Source of the DNA: a virus
DNA length: 64,000 bases
IMG/VR virus record: IMGVR_UViG_3300036823_000383
Location: 1 to 64,000 of that record
Reading direction: 5' to 3' (one strand)
Shown: positions 31,690-39,858 of the stretch, piece after piece
How positions within the stretch are numbered: position 1 is the first letter of the stretch
How the letters are laid out: every line of letters starts with the position of its first letter
Notes under the pieces: model-generated
What the model was told of the DNA's origin: nothing
The model's database searches: none
What the model saw: only the letters and a program-made list of their open reading frames with translations
Position numbers and translations under genes: made by a program

Positions 31690-32364
31690 TCAGGCCGACG
31701 TTTTCACCAGCTGGTAGGCGCGCGTTCCCGGGCGGCTCTTCGCATCGATGCGCCACCGCTCGCGGAGCTCGCCGAAGACCTGGTCCACCTCGCCCGTCTT
31801 CCGGTCCCGGCGAATCTGGTACCCGCGCGGCCGCGTCTCGAACGGCTGCTTCACGAGGCCCATGTGATCGTAGGGCGGCGGCGCGCCGACGATGAAGAAG
31901 TTGGGGAGTAGGAAGTTCGAGACGAGGATCCCGTCGATCGGGTACGAGTCGCCTTCGACGGCGTCGACGAGCTCGCGGGCGACGTCGTATCCGTCTGGGC
32001 CCGGTACCCACAGCGCCGTGTTCGGGTTCCCGGCCATCTCGCTGACCTCGTGCGAGAAGCCGACGGACGGCGCCTCGCCGGCCTGCGTCAGCGTCCCGAC
32101 GAAGACGTACGAGACCGGAACGCCGCGCTCGTCCTTGTCGTGGTAGGCGCCCGCTCCTGCAACGTCGGAAAGGTCACGCGCCTTCACGATGCGCATTCCT
32201 GGCAGAACAAACCGGGGCGACGGCAGGAACTCGATGGTCGGAGTGGGCCAGCCCCACGCGGGCGCCACGTGCTCGCGTTGCTGCTTCGCGCAGACCGTCG
32301 CGATCTCGAGCAGCTCGCCGCTCGACAGGGACGTCGACTCGTTAATGAACGCGGCGTCGATCAT
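31690..32364 (-). CDS. Putative metallopeptidase-like phage protein
   Basis: 224 aa. GFSHEVSEMAGNP (residues about 102-114) is a HExxE pattern, followed by ELVDAVEGDSYPIDGILVSN, an arrangement I associate with zincin-like phage proteins of unknown substrate. ATG 32364 overlaps the upstream stop. Catalysis is not shown; it may be structural. Confidence 0.55.
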   Translation of the reverse strand: MIDAAFINESTSLSSGELLEIATVCAKQQREHVAPAWGWPTPTIEFLPSPRFVLPGMRIVKARDLSDVAGAGAYHDKDERGVPVSYVFVGTLTQAGEAPSVGFSHEVSEMAGNPNTALWVPGPDGYDVARELVDAVEGDSYPIDGILVSNFLLPNFFIVGAPPPYDHMGLVKQPFETRPRGYQIRRDRKTGEVDQVFGELRERWRIDAKSRPGTRAYQLVKTSA

Positions 32365-32654
32365 GGCTCACACCACGCGTCCGACGAGCACATGAGCTCG
32401 CCGGCTTGGCACCGCGGGGTCGCGGCGGGTCCGGACAGCTGTGCCATGCCCGCCGTGCAGAACCGACCGCAGTCGTACTGGCTTCTCGCCGGACGGGCGC
32501 AGAGCGTCGCCGCGCTGGCACACGCTTCCGCGCACCGGCCGCCGGCGTCCGCGTGCACGGGCGGTGGCTTCTGACCCGTCCCCGCGCGGTCCTGATGGCA
32601 TCCCGTCGCGCCCCCGAAGAAGAGCAGGAGCGCGAGGAGCAGGAGCGCCCTCAC
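32361..32654 (-). CDS. Cys-rich lipoprotein
   Basis: 97 aa. GTG 32654 overlaps the previous stop. VRALLLLALLLFFGGATGCH is a lipoprotein signal with lipobox ATGC. The mature part has eight further Cys (RCAEACASAATLCARP ...), probably a disulfide-bonded periplasmic or surface domain. Confidence 0.65.
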   Translation of the reverse strand: MRALLLLALLLFFGGATGCHQDRAGTGQKPPPVHADAGGRCAEACASAATLCARPARSQYDCGRFCTAGMAQLSGPAATPRCQAGELMCSSDAWCEP

Positions 32655-33301
32655 TGAGCGTCGCCGACGGCCGGCGTCGGGGCGTCCGAACAGTCCTGCG
32701 CCCATTCCGTCGCGGCATCCGAGGAGAACTTCGTCGCTGCCACCGCGAGCGCTGCGAATGCGCCGGCCGTTGACGCGAGCCCGATGCGCCAGCCCTTGTC
32801 GGAGACGATGCCGGCAGCGACGCCGGTGCCCCCCGAGACGATGCCATCGGCCCACGCGGCGCGCGTGAAGAGCTGATGGTCACTGTCGAGCGAATCGCAG
32901 TGGTGCTGATCGCGCGGAGGCGCGGCGGTCCCGAGCATCATGCGAGGCTTTGCCGCCTCCTCGAAGGAGCCCGCGCAGCCGGTGATCGCAACGAGCGCCG
33001 CGAGAAGAACGAGCATCGTCACCGCAGCGGACCGAGGCGGCGCGCTCGCGAGCTTCGCCATCAGCGCGGCGCGCTCGTCCGGACCCATGACTCGAGCGAT
33101 CTTCGAGAGTGGCGCGACCTTGATTCGCGACAGCCGCGTGAAGACCCAGGAGATGACGCCGAACGCCATGCCGGCGAGGGTGAGGGCTTGAGCATCCGTC
33201 ATCCCCAGCGATGGCAGGTACTTCGCTGCCAGTATCGCGATCACGCCCGCCAGAAACTTTATCCATCCCGCCGTGTTGACGGGCTCGTCGCCGTTCATCA
33301 T
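32651..33301 (-). CDS. Multi-pass membrane protein, holin-like candidate
   Basis: 216 aa with about four hydrophobic segments: GWIKFLAGVIAILAAKYL, LTLAGMAFGVISWVF, AAVTMLVLLAALVAITGCAG and a C-terminal Gly/Ala-rich pair. The first two with a basic loop resemble holins; the third looks like an internal lipobox-type signal. The protein may be a holin fused to a second exported module. ATG 33301 has GGGAG upstream. Confidence 0.55.
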   Translation of the reverse strand: MMNGDEPVNTAGWIKFLAGVIAILAAKYLPSLGMTDAQALTLAGMAFGVISWVFTRLSRIKVAPLSKIARVMGPDERAALMAKLASAPPRSAAVTMLVLLAALVAITGCAGSFEEAAKPRMMLGTAAPPRDQHHCDSLDSDHQLFTRAAWADGIVSGGTGVAAGIVSDKGWRIGLASTAGAFAALAVAATKFSSDAATEWAQDCSDAPTPAVGDAQ

Positions 33302-33315
33302 GTTGCGTCTCCCTT

Positions 33316-34089
33316 TCAGAGTCCGCGCAGCGCCGATCGCAACGCGGGGTAGATGTCGTTTCCGAGCTTCGTGTAGCCCGTGGGCGTCGGATGAATCCCG
33401 TCGCATAGATCCCCACCGACGAGCGTCGTCGTCGCCCGGTATAGCTGAATACCTTCCTCGCCGAGGGTGTCCCACACGCCGGTTCTCGTGGTCGTAAGCG
33501 ACGTGTTGTTCGCCGCCGGCGCAGTGCCGCTGAAGACTGTGTTGACGACGAAACGCGCCTGAGGCTCACGCGAATGGATCTGCTCGATCAGCGACTGGTA
33601 GTTCGCAGCGAACGAGCCGCTGTCCTCGGCGTTCGTTCCCAGGTTCAACATGATCACCTGCACACCGTGCAGCGGCTTGCCCGTGCCGAGGTAGTTGGTG
33701 ATCGTATTGGTAGTGAAACCGCTGCCGTTGGTCGACGGCGCACCGGGCAGCTTGTCGTTGCACGAGTCGCCGTTGATGCCCTCGTGGTGCCGCGTCGGCG
33801 CGTACGAAGCCGTCGAGTTGTTCTGCTGCCCCAGCCACTGAATCGAGGTGTACCCGTCAGCGATCGCGAGCGTATCGAGCGCGGAGCGGTAGCCGTTGTA
33901 GACAGTGTCCGTCGTCGTCGATGTGCAGTCGTACCCGCGAGTGATCGAATCCCCGGTCATCAGGACCGAGGCGTCAGCACCGAGAGGAGAGGTACCGAGT
34001 CTTGCGTCGGCCCCGCAGCATCCAGTCGCTAGTAGGAGGCCACCGATGAAGGTGTTAGCCCTACGCAGCGACGCCGCGGGGCCGATCAG
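33316..34089 (-). CDS. SGNH/GDSL hydrolase lipoprotein
   Basis: 257 aa if started at CTG 34089. Block I TGDSITRG (Ser nucleophile), block III NLGTNAED, and block V DGIHPTPTGY with the Asp-His pair give a complete SGNH esterase set. Upstream of the first ATG (33960) the frame continues through a lipoprotein signal (RRANTFIGGLLLATGC), so the true start must lie earlier. The only candidate is CTG 34089, which overlaps the previous TGA (CTGA) and has AGGGAG upstream. It probably deacetylates or de-esterifies a surface glycan. Confidence 0.72.
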   Translation of the reverse strand: MIGPAASLRRANTFIGGLLLATGCCGADARLGTSPLGADASVLMTGDSITRGYDCTSTTTDTVYNGYRSALDTLAIADGYTSIQWLGQQNNSTASYAPTRHHEGINGDSCNDKLPGAPSTNGSGFTTNTITNYLGTGKPLHGVQVIMLNLGTNAEDSGSFAANYQSLIEQIHSREPQARFVVNTVFSGTAPAANNTSLTTTRTGVWDTLGEEGIQLYRATTTLVGGDLCDGIHPTPTGYTKLGNDIYPALRSALRGL

Positions 34090-35486
34090 AATCTCCCTGC
34101 TGGGAAGTCGACCCGCAGCGAGGTGTAGTCGGCCTTCATCATGTTGGTCGCCGCGGTGCCCGTGTTCTTGAAGACGCCCACTGCCATGCCGAGCAGCGTG
34201 CTATTCGGCAGGTTCGTGGTGACCGTCGCCTTCAGCGCCTTGTCCACGTAGAACGCGACGCTAGATGATCCAGGGTAGGTGACCACCTGCAGCTCGTTGT
34301 AGGTCGCAGCAACCAGCGAGATGGTGGTGTCCACCGGTGTTCCGACACCTCCCGTGGTGCACCCGGCGAGCCAGTCCGTCGTGTTGACTGCGCTCGTCGT
34401 GTCGTAGATGAAGCCACACCCATCAGCGAAGATTTTCTGAGACGGAGCGCGTTGCTTCATGAGCCCCGCGTTGATCGCAAACGTGTTCGTGCCGTTCGAA
34501 AGAACGGGTGCCGTGATGCGAGTGGTCAGACTGAAGCCGACGTTGCTAGTGGAGTAGACGATCGACTCGCCGCCGTCCGCGGCGGTATTGGATGCGGTCC
34601 ACGCATTTGCGATACCGCACATGCCGGTTGCGGTGGACGTACCGGATGCGCACAGAATCTCGCCTACCGCGGAGGCGGAGTTCGTGCTTTGCGCGGCGAC
34701 GGTAACACCGGTCCCGCTCGTGAATCGCGCCCACCCGGCGGACCCAGGCGCATTCGCGACGGCCGCGTTTTCCGTAAGATCGTCCACGTGCACGATGACT
34801 TCGTCGGGACCTGCTTTCGCGTCGGTTCGCAGCAGGAACACCGGAGACGTGCCGACGGTCACCGACGGACCGAGGTAGCTGTATTCGCCGCCTGCGCGGC
34901 GATTCCCAAGCTTCACGCGCACGCGCGCCCCCGGGAACTCCGCCGCCTGATCGAGATTCGGGTGGCGCGTGACGACGAACGTAGATCCGGCGCCGCCGAG
35001 GTTGGTCGCGCAGTACACACCGTTCTCGAACCGGTTCGTTCTCTGCTGAATCAGAAAGCAGTCGCCCGAGCCGAGCGTGACGCCGTCGATCGGGGGCAGC
35101 ACCCCGTTTGAGTTTTCCGTCAGCGTCGAGTTGACACCGCTGGAGCCGTTTGAATATGTGCTCGCCGGTAGATCTGCGACGGCTGCCGCCTGGACGGCGA
35201 TGCCTCTGGAGTCGATGTAATTCTTCGTCGCAAGATCTTGCGGGAGCGTCGGGTCTGCGCCGCTATGGACGGGGTGCCCGTTCAGGTCCATGTCCCCGGT
35301 GGTGTGCGAGATGGTGATGTTGCCCGCGTTGTCGACGACGGCGCCGAACACCGTCTTCTTCAGAACGCAGCCGAGGACGACGTCGCCCTTCGCGTCGAGG
35401 CAGTTCGCATTCGGGGGAGGCCCCGACGGGGCGCATCCGGCCAGCACCAGCAACGCACAGAGCAGCGCAAATAGACGCTTGTTCAT
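34086..35486 (-). CDS. Lipoprotein with tail-fibre-like body
   Basis: 466 aa. Starts MNKRLFALLCALLVLAGCAP, a clear lipoprotein signal with lipobox LAGC, and has GGTAGGAG upstream. The body looks like a phage fibre/spike: TTGDMDLNGHPVHSG and DLATKNYIDSRG early, a beta-rich central part, and a C-terminal concanavalin-like region (NELQVVTYPGSSSVAFYVDK). A secretion signal on a fibre-like protein is odd because fibres assemble in the cytoplasm. It may instead be displayed on the host surface. Confidence 0.65.
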   Translation of the reverse strand: MNKRLFALLCALLVLAGCAPSGPPPNANCLDAKGDVVLGCVLKKTVFGAVVDNAGNITISHTTGDMDLNGHPVHSGADPTLPQDLATKNYIDSRGIAVQAAAVADLPASTYSNGSSGVNSTLTENSNGVLPPIDGVTLGSGDCFLIQQRTNRFENGVYCATNLGGAGSTFVVTRHPNLDQAAEFPGARVRVKLGNRRAGGEYSYLGPSVTVGTSPVFLLRTDAKAGPDEVIVHVDDLTENAAVANAPGSAGWARFTSGTGVTVAAQSTNSASAVGEILCASGTSTATGMCGIANAWTASNTAADGGESIVYSTSNVGFSLTTRITAPVLSNGTNTFAINAGLMKQRAPSQKIFADGCGFIYDTTSAVNTTDWLAGCTTGGVGTPVDTTISLVAATYNELQVVTYPGSSSVAFYVDKALKATVTTNLPNSTLLGMAVGVFKNTGTAATNMMKADYTSLRVDFPAGRF

Positions 35487-35650
35487 GCTCCTACCTCGAC
35501 CTCATCGTTCGCGTCGTTGGTCTCAACGACGTCGTTGGTGTTGTCCACGCCGACGATGTCCTTCGTGTTCGTCGGTCCCCCGCCACCGCTCGATGGAAGC
35601 GCGTGAGGAGAGAGCAACGAGAGGCATCCGAGGCCCACGAAGAACGCCAT
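35483..35650 (-). CDS. 55-aa exported protein sharing the fibre C-terminal motif
   Basis: 55 aa. MAFFVGLGCLSLLSPHALPS looks like a short export signal, then a Gly run and the tail KDIVGVDNTNDVVETNDAND ending EVEVGA. The tail closely resembles the end of the fibre encoded just upstream (TDVIGVNSDVIEVDSASDDV, ending KVGA). ATG 35650 follows a GTAGGGGC leader; its TGA overlaps the next ATG. Confidence 0.6.
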   Translation of the reverse strand: MAFFVGLGCLSLLSPHALPSSGGGGPTNTKDIVGVDNTNDVVETNDANDEVEVGA

Positions 35651-35713
35651 TCGCGGGGCCCTACACCGCTGCGGTTCCCGATTCCTAGGCCGCGAGGTCT
35701 TTTCCGAACGGCC

Positions 35714-37459
35714 TTACGCGCCGACCTTGACGTCGTCGCTTGCGCTATCGACTTCGATCACGTCGCTGTTCACGCCGATGACGTCGGTGGTGTTGCTGGT
35801 CGGGATCGGGAACGTCTGGACTTCGACGCTGTAGGTGCCGTTGACGTCGCTGCGCGTTGAGGACCCCGTGGTGCGGCACAGGAGAGTCGTCGTTCCGAGC
35901 GAGAAAATTGCCCCCGGCATCGACGGAATCCCGGTGATCGTGGTCGCCGCGCCTCCAGGATCTTGCAGGACTGCGTTTGCGCCGCCCTTCCTGCTGAACC
36001 ATTGCACGTGCTCGTACAGGTAGTAGTCGGTGCCGGAATTGGCATACATCCAGAAGCGAACGCGCGTTATCGCGTTGTCGGCTAACGGGACCGTCGCGAG
36101 CGTGATCGGGGACAGCGACGCGACGGCGAACGGACCGGCAAAAGTCAGCTTGGTGAGCGGCGTCGTGTTGTCGAAGAAGAGATTGATTCCGTTCGCGCCG
36201 TCGCAGAGCAAACCAACGAGCGCCGTCAGGATGTCCTCGACGGTGGCGCCGTTCAGGTGAAACTTCGGAACCGGAGTGCCGCCGTGGAAGGCGTGCTGCA
36301 CCTCGCCTTCGTTGTCCGGCGTGACGGCGTACGCGGTGCTACTCGAGCCGTCCGAGTGGAGCGTCCCGAGAGCCAGCGTTCCGTCGCCGTGAATATCGGC
36401 GACGCCACCGAGCACCGTGAGCCCGGTGCCGTCCTTGCCGTAGAGCATCGACGCGGCCGCGATGCCCTGCGTTGCAGGGACCCAGTCGCCGAAGTCGGCG
36501 TCCCACACGATCATCTCGTCGGCGTAAGTGCCCGACCCGATGAGGTCCTTCAGCTTCGGGCGAGGGTGCACGTGCGCGGCATCAGCCGCCTTCCCGCTTG
36601 CGCCCGCGGCGGCGCTGGCGGCGAGCGCTTGGATGTCGCCGACCAACCCCGCGGTGACGGTGATCGTTCGGTTCGCAGAGAGGTCGCCTCCGCCCGTCGC
36701 GAGGCCTGCGGCGCTGACCGTTCGCGTCGTCGGCGGCGCCCCGACCTGCGTCGCGGTGTAGTCCCCTGTCTGCGCCGTGACGCCGCCGACGCGCCCGAAC
36801 ACGGACGAGACGGGCGAAGAAATGCCGGGCAGGTGCGAGATGCCGAGGACGCCCGTGACCGCGCTGTCGTCGGCGAGGTTGATGGCGCCGGCCTTGCCGA
36901 GCTTCCCGCTTGTGCCGTTGAACAGCACTGGGCGTCCGTCGACCGAGCTGCTCGGTCCGGAAAAGTCTCCGCCGCCTACTGGCGCGCCGTTGCTCCCGGG
37001 GACGCCGGGCCCGCACATGGTGAGATTGCCCGCGCCATCGACGGTTCCGACGGGGAAGTCGCCAGCTGAATAGGAGCCAACTCGTTCGCAGCGCCCCGTC
37101 GTCGGGCCGACGCGGACGAGCCCGTTGCTGTTCGCGGCAAGCCCAGTGACGGACGCCGGCAGCACGCCGAGCAGGGCGCAGAATCCCGAGGTCCCGCGAA
37201 GAGTCGCCTGCAGCAAGACGCCGTAGACGCTGCCTGCGTTCGAGAGAGACTCGGTGAGCGCGCGCTTCACGGTCGGCGCGGCCGGCGGTACGGGTCCGTT
37301 TTGCCCGACGACGACAACGTCACCGAGGGCGCCGTCCTGCGCGTCGTCGGCGGCGAGGATCACCTGCGTTGCGACCACGCCTCCGAGCAGCGCGATCCGC
37401 TCGCGGCGGTCGTACTCGTCGAGCTGCTGTTGCAGCTTCGCGACGCTCACGTCGCTCAC
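35714..37459 (-). CDS. Tail fibre / receptor-binding protein
   Basis: 581 aa. GTG 37459 overlaps the previous stop. N-terminal helix (VAKLQQQLDEYDRRERIALL) likely joins the baseplate. The middle is collagen-like and beta-rich with fibre signatures (DGRPVLFNGTSGKLGKAGAI, TGDYTATQVGAPP, GKAADAAHVHP). The C-terminal 150 residues form a beta domain ending in the TDVIGV ... KVGA motif. It is the best candidate for host recognition. Confidence 0.72.
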   Translation of the reverse strand: MSDVSVAKLQQQLDEYDRRERIALLGGVVATQVILAADDAQDGALGDVVVVGQNGPVPPAAPTVKRALTESLSNAGSVYGVLLQATLRGTSGFCALLGVLPASVTGLAANSNGLVRVGPTTGRCERVGSYSAGDFPVGTVDGAGNLTMCGPGVPGSNGAPVGGGDFSGPSSSVDGRPVLFNGTSGKLGKAGAINLADDSAVTGVLGISHLPGISSPVSSVFGRVGGVTAQTGDYTATQVGAPPTTRTVSAAGLATGGGDLSANRTITVTAGLVGDIQALAASAAAGASGKAADAAHVHPRPKLKDLIGSGTYADEMIVWDADFGDWVPATQGIAAASMLYGKDGTGLTVLGGVADIHGDGTLALGTLHSDGSSSTAYAVTPDNEGEVQHAFHGGTPVPKFHLNGATVEDILTALVGLLCDGANGINLFFDNTTPLTKLTFAGPFAVASLSPITLATVPLADNAITRVRFWMYANSGTDYYLYEHVQWFSRKGGANAVLQDPGGAATTITGIPSMPGAIFSLGTTTLLCRTTGSSTRSDVNGTYSVEVQTFPIPTSNTTDVIGVNSDVIEVDSASDDVKVGA

Positions 37460-38322
37460 AGCGGCTGCTCCGTTACCTCGAGCCACGCGTCGTACAAGTA
37501 AAACCCAGCCTGCTGCTGGTTCAGCTTCACCGCGATCGCGCCGCTGTTCACCTCGATGGACGGCAGCCAGTCCGTGTCAGCGACCTGCGTGCCGCCGGTG
37601 GACTTCGACGTGATGATGGCGCTCGCACTCGCCGCGACCGTGCCACCAGAATCCGTTGTGAAACGCCGCTTGATCGCCCAGATCGACTCACCGCCTCCGG
37701 ACTTCACGGCCGACACGTTCAGGCTCGCGATGCATGTGCGGCTCTTCGTCGGGACGATGGGGCCGACGAACGAGATGCCGACGGCGACCGTCGAGCCGTG
37801 CGCGAACTTCTTCCGCACCGGAAACGAGTTCTGCACCTGCGCGTCGAGCGTGCGATTCCAGCCGACCGCCTCGAACTCGCCGCGCTCGCCTGGAATGGTC
37901 TCCCGGTACGAATCGGGGAAGGCGTTCAGCGCGATCCCGCGTTCGAAGACGATCTCACCCGAGTCCGTGAGCGCGCGGCAGCGGCAGATCCAAGACGCCG
38001 CGCCACCGCCCGGGAGACCCGTGCCCGGCGGCATCGGTAGGTGGACAACGTCCTGGGGACCAGCGGGCGTGACCCTCGTCGCGCCCGACTCGGTGAACAG
38101 CAACGCCGTCGGCCACCACTCGCGCGCCGACTTGGATGCGAGCGGCGAGCTTGGGTCGGATGCGTCGTAGAGCTCGTACGTCACCGATGTGACTCCGGCA
38201 GCTGGGTTCGTCTCGAGCGTGAGCGCGAGCGTATCTCCAGATCTGGAGCGGTAGATCCGGTCGCCGCTGACGGGGTCCTCGCTCGGCGTACCTTGGATCG
38301 TGAAGGCGGCGAGGTTGTCCAC
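37456..38322 (-). CDS. Tail-associated structural protein
   Basis: 288 aa, beta-rich, no signal peptide. GTG 38322 is preceded by GTAGGGGG at the usual distance. N-terminal Ig-like region (TLALTLETNPAAGVTSVTYE), C-terminal region ending GFYLYDAWLEVTEQPL. Its position between baseplate and fibre genes suggests a fibre-attachment or tail-tip protein. Confidence 0.6.
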   Translation of the reverse strand: MDNLAAFTIQGTPSEDPVSGDRIYRSRSGDTLALTLETNPAAGVTSVTYELYDASDPSSPLASKSAREWWPTALLFTESGATRVTPAGPQDVVHLPMPPGTGLPGGGAASWICRCRALTDSGEIVFERGIALNAFPDSYRETIPGERGEFEAVGWNRTLDAQVQNSFPVRKKFAHGSTVAVGISFVGPIVPTKSRTCIASLNVSAVKSGGGESIWAIKRRFTTDSGGTVAASASAIITSKSTGGTQVADTDWLPSIEVNSGAIAVKLNQQQAGFYLYDAWLEVTEQPL

Positions 38323-38356
38323 GCGCCGCCCCCTACACCGGCATCTTCGCTTCTTG

Positions 38357-38740
38357 CTAGGCGGTGGGCCCGCGCCTCCGCGGCGCCTCCTCGAGCGAGT
38401 CACCGGCGACGTTGAACGTCAGCGCGCCGAAGGCCCGGTTGTGCCCGAGCTCCCTGACCATGACCATGTGAGCGCCCCCCGAGATCGGGATGACGACGAG
38501 CTGATCGAGGCGCGCTCGGGTGAGTACCTGCCGCCGGTACCCGTCGACGGTCGGTGCCTGGACGAGCACTTCGAGCGGGAGCACGACGCCGCCGTCGGCA
38601 TCCGCGCTGGAGTAGTCGACGTTCACGATGCACGCGACGCCGGCGGCCGGGCTCTGCGTCGTGACGTCGAGCGACAGCTTAAAGCGGTTCGTCCCGACAT
38701 TGTCGGGCGAGAAGTCCGCGAGAAAGGGCTGGTCGCTCAT
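38357..38740 (-). CDS. Small tail-tip protein
   Basis: 127 aa, beta-rich. ATG 38740 overlaps the previous stop. No family recognised. It lies in the tail-tip gene cluster with no signal peptide. Confidence 0.6.
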   Translation of the reverse strand: MSDQPFLADFSPDNVGTNRFKLSLDVTTQSPAAGVACIVNVDYSSADADGGVVLPLEVLVQAPTVDGYRRQVLTRARLDQLVVIPISGGAHMVMVRELGHNRAFGALTFNVAGDSLEEAPRRRGPTA

Positions 38741-39858
38741 TCGGTTGTCACGTCGAAGTGGGCGTACACCGAGCCGCCGCCGGGAGTCATCATGGCGAGC
38801 ATGTAGTGGCCGGCGCGCGACAGGGTGAGCTTGCAGACGCCGGAGAGACCTAGGTCCGGGAAGACGGGCAGCTCCATCGAGGAGCCGTCGAGCGGCCATT
38901 CGACGTACCAAGGCACGTAAGCGGCAGTCGAGATTTGCGGGTCGACGCCGGCGCCGGCGCTCTCGACGGCCTCGACGACGACGCTCACCGGGAAGCGAGC
39001 GTCGATCCGGAGCGACCGCAGCGGGTGTCCCGCGGCTGCATTCAGACGCGTCAGGCGGTCGCCGTCAGGCGGGTCCTGCCAGTCGACGACATCCGGCGCG
39101 ACGAAGCGCTCGATCGTCGGCGCGAGCCCGAACAGCGGAGGTAGAGTGCTCTCGAGCCACGCCACCTCGGTGTCAGTGAGCCTCCTGGTGAAGAACAGGG
39201 CTCGGCCGACGGTGCCGCCGAAGGAAGTCAGTCCTCCGCCGAAGAGCTTCGTTCCCGAACCGAGGAAGTCTGTCGGCGTGTAAGCCGCGGAGAAGAGCGC
39301 GGCGCAGTTCTTCCGCCAGTCGACCGTCGGCGACGCGAGAGCTGTGGCCTTGCCGAACCGCACGACGTGGAGCTGCGGACCGTCCGACGTGGGCGGCCCG
39401 CTCCCGCCTCCGCCGATGTCGGACCAGGACACGTTCCCAGCCCCGTTGTTCAGCTTCACTTGGAGCAGGCCGTCGTAGAACACGAGCTTCGGCTGAACGC
39501 CCGTGAACGTTCCATCCACGATGAAGACCAGCGTGTACTCGCCGGCCACGACGCCCGGGAGCGGAGCGAGCGTCGTCGGAGAAAGGTCGCTCGCTGTCGT
39601 GAGGACGAGCCCGCCCGCGCCGCCGAATGCCGACGGATCCGCGGCGATTGCAGCCCCCTCGACGACCGCGTTCCACCACGTGTGGACGGAGTCGCCGTTC
39701 TGGAATCGGCGTAGAGAAGACGGCGCGCGGTTCACCACGTCGACGACCACGCCCGCCGCAGTCCTCACGTCACCTGAGCTCGTGCGGGCGTCGAACGACA
39801 AGAGGCACGCCGGCATGTCCTCCGGCGAGGTGATGAAGCGCAGGTCGAACGCCGGCAT
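38737..39858 (-). CDS. LamG/ConA-like tail-tip protein
   Basis: 373 aa. The central region (WWNAVVEGAAI, GEYTLVFIVDGTFTGVQPKL, VFYDGLLQVKLNNG, GRALFFTRRLTDTEVAWLES) reads as a concanavalin/laminin-G jelly roll. It is the type found in phage adhesins that bind polysaccharide. A second beta domain follows. ATG 39858 overlaps the previous stop. Probably host-surface binding. Confidence 0.62.
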   Translation of the reverse strand: MPAFDLRFITSPEDMPACLLSFDARTSSGDVRTAAGVVVDVVNRAPSSLRRFQNGDSVHTWWNAVVEGAAIAADPSAFGGAGGLVLTTASDLSPTTLAPLPGVVAGEYTLVFIVDGTFTGVQPKLVFYDGLLQVKLNNGAGNVSWSDIGGGGSGPPTSDGPQLHVVRFGKATALASPTVDWRKNCAALFSAAYTPTDFLGSGTKLFGGGLTSFGGTVGRALFFTRRLTDTEVAWLESTLPPLFGLAPTIERFVAPDVVDWQDPPDGDRLTRLNAAAGHPLRSLRIDARFPVSVVVEAVESAGAGVDPQISTAAYVPWYVEWPLDGSSMELPVFPDLGLSGVCKLTLSRAGHYMLAMMTPGGGSVYAHFDVTTE

